Of a stretch of DNA of 64,000 nucleotides, positions 1 to 9,869 are shown piece after piece. The position numbers and the translations under genes were made by a program. Under the pieces are notes generated by a model. That model did no database searches. It had not been told where the DNA came from and saw only the letters and a program-made list of their open reading frames with translations. The first letter of the stretch is position 1. Each line of letters begins with the position of its first letter. The stretch is from Penicillus capitatus (lineage: Eukaryota > Chlorophyta): the NCBI GenBank assembly GCA_965649825.1, contig OZ287717.1:158556-222555 (forward strand), in the 5' to 3' direction.

Positions 1-80
1 CTTGACGTCTCGGGAGCGTCCGAAAGCGAAGTCTCTCTTTTGAAGGGCGGCGGCCCGATCGCGATTTCTCTTTACGTCAG

Positions 81-359
81 GTGCGGCGCAAGGCAGATCC
101 AGAGAAGGAACGCATTCGGGAGTTCATCCGGCGATGGAGTGTCCAATCCGACATCCGCCAATCCGTTTCCTTCCAACAGATCACACGTAATCTCTGTCTC
201 CCCTTCTGCATCGATGCATCCATAGCGCCCACGGTAGAGGCGCTACGCGAGCTGAGTCAGTTCTACTCGGAGTACGGCGAACGGGCGCGTCTCACGGAGG
301 AGACCGCCAAGAGCATTCAAGCGTATCTCCAAGCGGCACAAGATGCGCTGCCTTCGTGA
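81..359 (+). CDS. Last exon of an unrecognised protein (5' part outside or unresolved)
   Basis: An open frame of about 92 codons follows a good acceptor (TTTACGTCAG, ending at 80) and ends at TGA 357-359. The peptide is charged and helical, with alternating Arg/Glu and Leu heptad-like spacing, and has no family motif I recognise. The frame is open across the acceptor, so the gene probably starts left of the window. The overlapping minus-strand frame at 317-868 was judged a shadow. The gene ends 141 bp before the next start on the same strand. Function unknown. Confidence 0.4.
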   Translation: MRRKADPEKERIREFIRRWSVQSDIRQSVSFQQITRNLCLPFCIDASIAPTVEALRELSQFYSEYGERARLTEETAKSIQAYLQAAQDALPS

Positions 360-500
360 AGGGGGACCCCTGTGCCTGTGGTTGGCTGGCTGAGTCCAGA
401 TGGTGATGTGGATGGAGTGCATCCATGGAGGAGATGTAAGGTCATCGACAGTGCCGTTTCATTTTGCGTCATCCGCAGCTTCCGCGAGATCGTTGTGGGG

Positions 501-2118
501 ATGGCGACGTCTGTGTCAAGACCGTACCAGATCGTCGTGTGGGGAGCGACGGGATTCGTCGGGCGACTCGTCTGCGAGCGACTGGCGGCGGAGTATCCCG
601 TTCGGCATCCCTTGTCTTCTGCCGACGCCCAAGGCGTTTTTTGTCGCGCAGCGTCAGCTACGTGTGGCCATCGCAGGGCGCAACCGTGCCAAGCTCGAAT
701 CTCTTCGCCAAGAGATGACGCAGTACGATACGGCGTTTCAAGTCCGTCCATCGAAAACAGGCAGGCGTCGGGAAGCGATGCCGTCTTGCAGGAGGTGCCG
801 ATTCTTGTGGCGGATTCCGCGGACCGTGATGCGATCGATGCCGTGACGCAATCGACAGAGGTCGTCATCTCTTGTGCTGGACCCTATCGCAAGTACAGCG
901 GTGAAGTCGTGGCCTCCAGTGCTGCCAATGGGACGCATTACCTCGACCTCTGCGGTAGGCACCCTGACCCTATTGGAGGCATTGCTGACGGCGCTGCTGT
1001 GGCGGCGGCGGCGCAGCGGAGATACCTTTCATCCGGGATAACATTCGACGCCATCACGAGACGGCCATACAGAACAAAGCCAAGATCGTGCATTTCTGTG
1101 GATTCGATAGCGTCCCGATGGATCTCGGCACGCTGCTGGTGGTGGATACGATCCGAAAGAGATACAACACGTAGAGAACGCGACACGGTATGGCGGCGAT
1201 GCCGTTTTTCTGTGTAGGGGCTGCCAACGTGTGGAGCAGTATATCGTGAGTTCGTTTGGAGGCTTCAGTGGCGGCACGGCGGCATCGGCCGTCGATATGA
1301 ACACCGCACGGAGTCCCTCCGAAAAGGCGGCGATGAGCGATCCCTACTGTCTCACGCCTGATCATCTCACGTGCCCTCTTGTCACGCTCTTCGCACACGG
1401 ACGGATGTCTGTTTTCAGATGGCTCTCCGGAAAGACGTTTCCTGGACTAAAGTACAGCAGAGAGGCGGAGGGATGGATGGTGCCAACGACCTTTGCGCAA
1501 GTGAACGTTCCTGTGGTGATGCGGAGCAATGCGTTGGCCAAAGAGCCTTACGGCAAGGACTTCGTCTACCAAGAAGGGCTGAGGACACCCAATCTACCCC
1601 TGGCACTGCTGGCGCAGTTCTTCGTTACCCTGTTCGATGTCGTCCTGGAGTATTCCTTCCTCCAAAGAACGCACGCCATACCCGTAGGCGATGACATCTC
1701 AAGGCGGCTGCCGTGTAGGTCTCTTTCTCAAGGCGGCTCCAAATCCAGGCAGCGGACCGGAACGCAGCGTACAGAGGCAGTACGGTTATTGGCGTCTGCT
1801 TTTCGTTGGCTACCCTGAACCGTCGAAGAACTCCGACACATCGCCGCCACCTGCTGTCATCGCCAAGCTTGAAGACAACCAAGGCGATCCTGGCTACTGG
1901 AGCACCAGCAAGATGCTTGTCGAATGCGCCCTGTCATTGATTTTGGACAGAGACCGTGTTCAGAGTGCTGCCGCTATGGAGGGTAAGCCCAGGTCGATGC
2001 ATAGAGACAGCATGGCGTTGATGGGACAGGTGGCGTGCTGACCCCCGCTGCTGCCTTCGGTCTGATTCCACTGCATCGTCTGAAGAAGAGTGGCTTTGTC
2101 GTGGAGACCCTCTCGTGA
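501..2118 (+). CDS. Saccharopine dehydrogenase-like oxidoreductase (SCCPDH / trans-acting enoyl reductase family)
   Basis: The spliced model has eight exons and 420 codons plus stop. Introns are 600-651, 742-791, 955-1016, 1171-1217, 1371-1418, 1684-1732 and 1983-2029, all 47-62 bp with GT-AG ends. The N-terminus carries the Rossmann nucleotide-binding motif GATGFVGRL. It is followed by VAIAGRN, a VVISCAGPY segment and HFCGFDSVPMDLG, all typical of this family. The C-terminal part contains the DPGYWSTSKML block and ends with the usual LTPAAAFG motif, so the protein is full length (family about 400-430 aa). Related proteins sit on lipid droplets or mitochondria and are assumed to act on lipid substrates; the substrate here is unknown. 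ATG 501 is chosen because it lies 14 codons before the Rossmann glycines. Confidence 0.9.
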
Positions 2119-2452
2119 GCACAACGTCATGTGCAGCAATGTCTTGTTCTCTATCGCCCTCACGTTTTGTCAACTTCGACGGTGGATAATGCAATTGGGA
2201 TGGCACGGGTCATGTCATGTCGTTGTTGCCGTGTGTGGCGTCGCGGTGTTTAAACGGCAGCGTGTGGCGCCAATCTTTCTTCGATGATCGCGCGTCCAAC
2301 AACGAATTCCCAACACATACAAAACATCTACTAAACCTACGACATTGCCTTGGGCGTACTCATCCACAGAACAGAATCATTTAAGCTCTGGCTCATGCTC
2401 TGATCCGCTCGTTCTATGTCTCATCGCTCGTCATCGAATTCCTGAGAGAAAA

Positions 2453-3564
2453 ATGAATGGCCCCGATGACCCGCACGACGTGAGTCAAGCATGTCGACCG
2501 TTTTGTGGGGTGACGCTTCCGTGAGACGCAGTTGCTCGTGGAGATGTTGCTACAAAACGCCGTGCCTGCTGCCGTGGCGGATGAGATACCGCCCGACGTC
2601 CCAGTAGGATTCTCGTTTTGCACAGAGACAGGAACCGAACGGCCGTGTGCCACGTAGGAATTCTTGATGGATGACTTCTTTCCGCCGCAAGTTCTAGATG
2701 ACATCATTGCCAATTGGGTACGTGCATATCTATCTCATCGCATCGCTTTCTAGACAACTGTCCTGTCTATGCAGCAACCGGGAATCCCACCCCGCAATCT
2801 AGACAAGGTCCAAATGAGTGAGAAAGAGTGAATGAGTGGGTGTTAAGTACTGGCTGCTGTGTAGGACTTGTTTCTGAGTTATAAGGATCCTGAGATTGAG
2901 CAGCAGTATGTGAGATGGGAAGCGGATCGCAGTCGGGGGCATTTTGCATTCTGCTCCTTGCTCATCTTCTGCTGCTTTCTGGCACACTTGACACAATGTT
3001 CGCAGAGCCTCGATGAAAGATGGTTGAGATGTGGGAATCAGACCGTATTCATTCTGGGGACTGTACTGATTTGGATTCCATGCATAGCTCTCATGTTGCC
3101 CAAAGCGTACAACTGGCGCCTAAAGTGAGAAGACATCCACCGTTCACTGGACTGCTGCTAAATTGCGCTGTGTCTGGCGGCGGCGGTGGCGGCGCTGTTA
3201 CAGAGAAGGAATCTGTGCTCTCCATCAGTGTCTGTTTGGAATCATGATGGCATCTTTTGTTCAGTACCATTTTCAAGCTTTGGACACAAATTCATCCTGT
3301 GCCATGTGGAAGCCAGATTTTGTTTTGCTCTATACCGTGCCTGTTCTCTTGGAGAGTATACTTTTTAAAGTTCGATTAAAGTATCATTTTCCACTTAATC
3401 TCCTCTTGATCTCTTTGGTTCTTTTCCCTTGGTTGGAGACAGGGGTCACAGATCTATCCATGAGTGATTACTTGGTCAATATGGCCGCCGCGGTGGTTAT
3501 ACCTGCTTGTTTTATTTCGTTATACCAAACACGAAGGCAGAAGATCTTTGAACAGGGGTTATGA
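2453..3564 (+). CDS. Multi-pass membrane protein, unrecognised
   Basis: Six exons splice in frame to 270 codons. Introns are 2480-2531, 2604-2657, 2718-2774, 2808-2864 and 3125-3203. The first 80 or so residues are acidic and soluble. Then come about six hydrophobic segments, for example FCSLLIFCCFLAHLT, FILGTVLIWIPCIALML and LNLLLISLVLFPWL. The segment before the first helix (acidic, then Tyr-x-Arg-Trp) resembles what precedes the membrane block of some protist adenylate/guanylate cyclases, but no cyclase domain follows. The short tail after the last helix is basic. The stop at 3562-3564 is clear. A transporter or receptor role cannot be assigned. Intron 4 carries the AGTGAGAAAGAGTGA motif discussed in the findings. 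Confidence 0.7.
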
Positions 3565-4446
3565 AGAAGGGTCTCACCTCACCGAGTAGTAGCGTAGGTC
3601 GGGTGTGTGGGATTGGGTGGTGTGGGGGATCTGTTCATTATGATGATAGGGGGAAGCAAGGGGGCATATGTGCTGTCGTTGTTGTTTGTTATCTCTGTTC
3701 CTCTATCTGTATGTGTAGTGATGGATGAGCATTTTTTTCCTTTCAATGGCAACACACACTTTCTGTTCGCCACCGATGTCTGCCAGGGAAGAAGAGAATT
3801 TTGCAATGCTCTGCTATGCTGGAATGAGTCGTTGCCGAAAATTCCTTTTCACCTGTTTTCGTTAGCCAATGAGTAGGGAAACGTTGCGTGTCGATGTTGT
3901 TGTTGTTGTTGTCTCTAATGTGTCAATGAATCTGATGATGGATGCATGATGCGGGGGATTGGAGTGGGCTCTATGCATGGTGACTCGCATTCTCTCTCAC
4001 ATATTGTTTTATCTTGTCTAGCATGCACGACTCAGTATCGTCATCGTTTTCTATGGGCAGGGCGAACGTACACACATACACATTCAAGATACGTGGATCG
4101 ATCGCAACAACAAGTGCTCCACGTTGTTTTTCAGATGTCTGTCTGTCTTTCTTTGCTGAGTGACGCTGTCGACGGACGACCGACGTATGGGACAACGACG
4201 TCCGTGTCTTTTCATGACTGCATTCTCCCTTCACGTCCTCTCTCTCCCGCCCCCGCCACACATCTCTTTCTTTTCCAACATCGTGTGTGCGGCGAGGGAG
4301 CAATAAATCGAGATATCACGTGATGATGATGATAATGATGACGATAAGCGTATCGAAGACGACGTCCAAACAATAGATGATGATTCTATACGTTGCCCGC
4401 CCATTGACGATCATGGTGTGCATATGTGTTGTCTTACGACTGAGGG
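3565..4446. other. Intergenic stretch with simple repeats
   Basis: No supported gene. It holds the presumed 3' UTR of the membrane-protein gene, a (GTT)n run near 3896-3914 and a TGATGATGATGA run near 4320-4345. Open frames here are short, and their composition (runs of Ser, Cys, His) does not look coding. Confidence 0.5.
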
Positions 4447-5099
4447 ATGCTTGATTTGATGATGAAGATGATCATGTCGCGAAAAAGTTCTTTCGATGAT
4501 GCAAAGGTCCGAGGGAAGCACGCGACGTCCGGTTCCACGACGACAGCGATTACGCCTCGCCACAAGAGCGAGACACAGCAGCAGGAGCCCGTCCGCCGCC
4601 GACGTCTTTCTGGATCGACTTCGGTGTCGGAACCGAAATCGACACGAGACATCTCGACGATCGCTGCCGCTAAAGAGACGTCTCAACCGTCGAACGTATC
4701 GCGCGGATCGGCGACTGTTGCGGACGTCACGCAACTGACGGAGATACTGGAGCGGATTGTGCCTTTGCTGAAAACGGGCGCCTATGACACGACCGTGCTC
4801 TCACCGACGGCCAAGACCCTCATCGAAACCCTGACGAAACAACACCTAGACGAAGACGTAAGCCAGCGCGCTCCCCTGACGTCACATCAAAGCAAGCGCG
4901 TGCGTTGCAGGTCGTGGTGCCGCTGTGCTGGATTGTGGCCGCGATTCAGGACAGTCGAGAGAAGCGTCCACCACATGCGATGCACCGTCCGCCTTTCCCT
5001 GTTGTCTTTTTCCTGATTCAGTTGTTCATGGTCTTGTTCAATTTTGTCATGCTCGTTGCCATCATTTCGTCATTCTTTCCAACTTCATCCATGCTTTGA
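4447..5099 (+). CDS. Small single-pass membrane protein, unrecognised
   Basis: Two exons around a 53 bp GT-AG intron (4858-4910) give 199 codons from ATG 4447, or 190 from the internal ATG 4474. The second ATG is equally likely. The N-terminal 135 residues are Ser/Thr/Arg/Lys rich and look disordered; the second exon ends in a strong hydrophobic stretch (FFLIQLFMVLFNFVMLVAII) close to the C-terminus, as in tail-anchored proteins. The intron contains GACGTCACATC. The gene converges on the dehydrogenase at 5129-6074, leaving 29 bp between stop codons. No family recognised. Confidence 0.6.
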
Positions 5100-5128
5100 C
5101 CATCGGTCAGGGATTTTGACATAGCGTA

Positions 5129-6074
5129 CTAACGTGCTGTCCATCCGCCGTCTATAGAAAGGCAGGCACCCGTGATGCTGGATGCATGAGGGCCACACAG
5201 ATACAACGCCTAGAAGAATAGCCATAGCTGTTGACGAGACGACATAGACGTGTAAGAGCATTGCTAGAGCAGCGATGTCATCGATCTCCACAAACTTCTT
5301 CGTTGGCTGATCGCGCAGGAGCACGTTCGAAATGACATCCTCTTTGGGCATCTGTCGCACACGTGCCGTATCTTCCAACTGATTCCGGACGAGATCTGTG
5401 AACGTGTACCTATGCCAGCCACGCAGGTACGGTTATCAGGTGCGCCGTTTTCGTTGGGCGGTCGACCCGGGGCAGATCGCGTTGCATGTGATGCCGGTTT
5501 CGGCCGTTTCTAAGGCGACGGTTTTGGTCAGGCCAGCGACGCCATGCTTGGCTGCATTGTAGGCGGATTTGTAAGGCGAGGCCACGAGTGCATGCATCGA
5601 TCCGGTATTGATAATGCGTCCCCATTTCGCGTCCTTCATCTTGGGCAGGGCGGCTTTGATGGTATGGAAGCTGGCCGTGAGAACGATGGCCAAAATGGCA
5701 TCCCATTTCGCATCGGGCATCTCCTCCACCGCCGCCACATGTTGAATACCGGCATTGTTCACCTGGTCACACATCTCCTGGTCTCAAGCACTAAGTGTCG
5801 AGGTCGCTACCAGAATATCGAGTCTTCCAAACCTGTGGTGGATGTCGCCGATGAGTCGGCGGATCTCATCGGGTCGGGCCAGATCGGCACGCGAGCGCAT
5901 GACGTCGATTCGGTTTTCGGCCATCAGTTGTTGCGACAGCTGCACGACGTCGGGATCTTCGCCTTCGATGCCATGTATCGTGACGTTGGCGCCTTCCTTG
6001 GCAAACGCTTTGACGATTCCGAGTCCAATGCCCCGCGTACTGCCTGTCACCAAAGCGACACGCCCTTTCAACAT
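5129..6074 (-). CDS. bdh: D-3-hydroxybutyrate dehydrogenase, bacterial type (SDR family)
   Basis: Four exons splice in frame to 266 codons; introns are 5763-5810, 5410-5466 and 5210-5249. Classical short-chain dehydrogenase motifs are in order: TGSTRGIGLG cofactor loop near the start, the NNAG block (split by intron 1), catalytic Ser in INTGSMH, and YNAAKH with the catalytic Tyr and Lys. The NNAGIQHVAAVEEMP and SIDGGWTAR segments are characteristic of BdhA-type enzymes, which interconvert acetoacetate and D-3-hydroxybutyrate with NAD(H). The start codon is directly at the conserved MLKGRVALVTG. I see no obvious targeting sequence, so the enzyme may be cytosolic. The close match to bacterial and mitochondrial-type enzymes suggests transfer or organellar origin; the introns show it is a resident nuclear gene. 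Confidence 0.93.
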
Positions 6075-6453
6075 TTTACATCATGACGTCAACAAATGCA
6101 AAGACATATGGATTGCTCTTGCGCATCCTCCCCCCTGAATCTTCCCTCTCCCTTCACGCCAGGTACAGGAACGGTCTGACGATGTCTTTCCAGATATCTC
6201 TGTCGTTGCCAAACGGCCATCGTTGGCGGCAGGTGCGATCGCATTTAAATCCATTCAATCGTTGTCTGCTTGTCGAAGGCATTTATCGTTCTCCAAAGAC
6301 TTTACATAGGGTTGCGTTCATTTCATATACAGGCTTCCTTCTGCAACGTCGTATATGACTGTGCAAAATGTCATAACGATAGGCGAACAATGACATAATC
6401 TGCACGGAATAAGATCAAATGAAATCTAAGTTGGCCTTTTCTCTTCGAGAAGG
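6075..6453. other. Short intergenic stretch
   Basis: Lies between the starts/ends of two minus-strand genes. It would contain the promoter of the dehydrogenase and the 3' end of the kinesin-like gene. No other signal seen. Confidence 0.4.
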
Positions 6454-9400
6454 CTATCCATCAAATTGCTTGTCTTTTGCATCGGGTGTTCCGGTGCAGA
6501 TATCAAATGCAACAAGTTTTTTGACTGTGCCAGCTCGTTGAATCTCAAACGATGGGTTTAAGATAAGCAAGCGAGAGTATTGCGTTCTGCTATTAGAAAA
6601 GAATAACCGACCTCCATTTCTGCACTCTCTACGAAACATTGATGACTCAAAACGCGCTTCCTTGTCCGTCATAGTCCGTGTGACAGAAACATTTTGCTGA
6701 ACTTGGGTAGCCTGGATCATCTGGCGCCTCGAGTTCCTACACACAGTTGACATCCACTACAGAAACGACTAGAAAAACTGGTAGCTCTCACCGTGTGGAG
6801 CATCTTTTCAGTTAGTTCATCTATCGCATTCTGGAGGACGGAGATTTCGGTTCTGAACGTCTCCTTCTCGGATGCTTCAAAAGAGCTAATTTCGCTCTCT
6901 AGTTGCTTGCGCATGATCTGTTCTTTTTTGTACTCGGAATCCAGGTAGTCGATTCTCTTTGCCTGGCCTTCGATCACGACGGCGTGACTGCTCTCGCGAC
7001 GTTGAATGTCAGCTCTCAGGTCCAGGAGTTCTTGCACTTCGAGTTGATCCTCGTGTACCTGTTCCATTTCGGCCAAGTCTGCGTTGTACATCGCGGTGAT
7101 GTTGGCCACACGCTCGACCAGATCGTTCAGCTCCGCCTCCTGACGTTGCTCCAGAGTATGGACGTTCTCTTTGACGTCGGCGAGCTCGTGTTTGAGTTGC
7201 TGGACCTCTTCGGACCGCGTTTCCTCTAGATGTGACAAATTGCTGGTGAGTTGCTGGTAACTGGCGACGGTGTCGGCCAACTGACGCTCCAGTTCGGCGC
7301 ATCGCTGTTCGCTGGCAGCAATGGCCTCTTGTTTTGCCTTGAGTTCCTCCTCCAGGCTCTGGGCTTTGGCCGAGTCCACTGCCTCCGTCAGTTTGTTGAT
7401 CTCTGTCATCTTGGCGATCTCTTCTTCCACGAGGGCGCCTCTCAGATCCGAGAGCGAACGGCTGAGGGCTGTCATATCTCGACGCATCTGTAGCAGGTTG
7501 CTCTGCAGCGTGTTCTTCTCGGAGTCCACCGCGCGACGCTTCTGTCGGGTTTCGTCGAGTTCGTTCAGAATGGAATCGAGCTCGGCTTCGGACGCTTGCT
7601 GTATCTGTTGGAGTTTCGAGATGTGCGTCTGGTGCTCCTGCAGTCTTTGATGCATCTGTCGAATGTGGTGCTCGTATTTCTCGCCGAAATTGGCGTCCGG
7701 CAAACCATAACAAATCGAAAAACGCTGCGTCTCCGACATCTTCCCAGTCTAGCACACCACAGGCAACACAAACGTCACATCATTGCTGTATGTAAAGGAG
7801 GTGAGTGAGTACCTTGGCGAATCGCTTCATCATCAGATCGCTGATGTGCGTCTGGAGGGACATGCAGATCTCTTCGCCCTGGTTCGTCTCGAACTGAAAC
7901 ACGTGCAGAACTCCGGCGACCTTCATCTTGATGAAGATGGCGTTGTTGCTGGATCCAAACTGCATGATGTCGCGCAGCTCTGCCGAGTGAAGGTACTCCT
8001 TGGGGACCGGTCGGAAGAAATGCACGCCGCGTTTGTTGATGCCCAGGATCACTTTGGATGGCAACAGACCGATCGGATCGGCGTTCCGTCGCACGGGAAA
8101 GAACGTCGAGTTTCCTAAAGGGCAGACAGGCATCAGATGGCGGCGTCGCGATGCAGAGAAACGGCACGCACCGTAGGGAAGACTGTGGATGATTCTCAGG
8201 AACTGCAGTTTTCCTCCCTCCTTCGTCAGCTTGCTGAAGGCGTTGTATCTGTGGTAGACGTCCTGGTGCCATTGCTGACGCTTGCGCGACATCAGAATCT
8301 ACACGGCCATGTCATTCATCTCTCTGGTCCACGTGGACTGGGAGGCACCTGAGAGGTCGTGAATTTCTCGGCGGCTTTCATGAAACGCGGATCCGTCTTC
8401 TTCAAATCGGCGCCCTCGGCGACGATGATCTGCAGGGCGCACATCTGCGCCGCGTCGTCCCGGACCACTGGATAGTTTCCTTTCAGAAAGTCATGCTGCG
8501 CTTGCATATAGGACAGCGACAGAAAAATCGGCTCCGTGATGTGTTCGTCTTGTTCCCTGCCGGACGGACACACATTCCCGAGGCCTTCGATCGAGAGAGG
8601 GGCCGTTTCACCTGAACATGCGTTTCTTGAATAGAAAGTAAGTTCCTTCCTTGTCCTCCTTCTGCGAAAGGATGTCGGCGATGTACAGATTCTCCTCGAG
8701 ATGTTTGTGCGTGTCCACGAGCTCTCCGTTCTCCACCGCCTCGGATGGCTTTATCTCGTAGAGCGAAACGTCGCGTAGTTGGCGAGGCTGATCGTCTCGG
8801 CGATGCTCTCGATCGCCTCCTGGACCGTCGATGTCGTGTGGTAATCGAAGCGGCACTCGCGTCCGTCCAGAAACTGAACTCTCGTCGTCAACTTCTTGTT
8901 CAACAGCAGAGCCTCGATCTCGTCCAGACCCAGCGCCTAAGGAAGATTCATGTCGCACGAGCGCGAGCGGGTCGGCGGCATCACCTCCTGTCTCGGTCCG
9001 GCGCGTGTTGTTCGCTTGAATGTTGCCCAGACGCGAGACACGAGCTCCTTCATGCGGGCCGAGTCGTGGGACTCCTGCATCACCTGGTGGATGTACTCGG
9101 AGATGACGGCGATGTACTCCTACGGACACGCGACAGGAGTGCAGACCCTGAGCGGGCCTTCGGGTCTGTTCACCTTGGCCGGATCGAAGACGGACGCCGC
9201 CACGATCCAGAGTTCCCAGATGCGATCTCTGTACTCCTCGAGTGGGACACTTCGGCTCTGTTTGATCAGCTGCATGTAGAGTTCGTTCTTCAGATCCGGA
9301 TGCTTGGCACACGTCTTGATGAGACGCGATGCCGTTTCGACCAGCTGTCCGGCTTCGAGCGACGCCGGACGGAAGCCCATATAGGTACAGATGTACTCAT

Positions 9401-9869
9401 GCATCTCCAAAGCGTCTTGCGTCTGGCCAGAGTCCAACTTCAGCAAACTGGACGGCAGTGGCTTCTGCAGACACATGAAGGGTCTGGCGGCGGGTGGATG
9501 CGTATGGTGACGGACTTCGGAGAATTTGAGCAGCTCATCGAGCAGGGCACCTTCGGCGTCTGCAAAGGGTGGGTCTTCGGCGACGTCCAAAACGGAGGAA
9601 CGACGGGATTCGCTCTTCTCAGTAGCGCCATTCACTTTGACATGTTCATCAATCTAAGCAGCGATGCCGTTGGAGAGCCTCTGACGAACGACTGCACGCA
9701 AAGGCAGGCGTACTTGAAACTTGAATTCGACGCTGTCAAGCCCAGCTAGTTTTTTGTTTGACGCGTACGTCGAAACGGATACCGCGTCCTACACACAAGC
9801 CATAGGATGAAGGTTCAGGTTGCTGACAGTCGACAAACAAATGGCTGGCACGGCATCGTCTTCGTGCAT
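6454..9869 (-). CDS. Motorless MyTH4-FERM-coiled-coil kinesin paralogue (chimeric copy 1)
   Basis: All exons of the KCBP tail region are present with intact splice sites: MyTH4 (contains [14 protein letters not shown]), FERM ([26 protein letters not shown]) and a long coiled coil. From 6905 to 9737 it nearly matches copy 2 at 24775-27602 in inverted orientation. At the codon after MRK (about 6904) identity stops. The frame then runs into a different heptad-rich segment (LESEISSFEASEKE), a probable intron ending near 6720, and an unrelated tail with stop at 6454. No motor domain follows. The 5' exon (VSVSTYASNKKLAGL) and its upstream intron resemble copy 3 instead of copy 2. The likely first exon is MHED at 9869, but its expected GT donor reads GA, so the start is uncertain. 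It could be an expressed cargo-binding decoy or a decaying duplicate. Confidence 0.65.
6905..9737. repeat. Inverted duplication arm A (partner 24775-27602)
   Basis: About 2.83 kb that matches the reverse complement of 24775-27602 with only scattered substitutions, including the introns. The edges are sharp. At 9737 the match ends inside the second coding exon (GACGCTGT), and at 6905 it ends just after GCGCAAGC. The arms are separated by about 15 kb. Confidence 0.9.

Noticed and set aside
2808-2864. AGTGAGAAAGAGTGAATGAGTGGG taken as a simple GAGT microsatellite
   Set aside because: Kept as part of the intron motif family because the same AAAGAGTGA core recurs in other introns; slippage alone does not explain that, though it remains possible for this copy.
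5129-6074. Bacterial contamination of the assembly
   Set aside because: The bacterial-like gene has three introns that restore the frame exactly and neighbours that are clearly eukaryotic.
8745-9749. 334-codon plus-strand frame opposite kinesin copy 1, with a matching 371-codon frame at 24696-25811 opposite copy 2
   Set aside because: They lie antisense to well-supported MyTH4-FERM exons, are Arg/His/Leu-rich mirror images of them, and are explained by codon bias.
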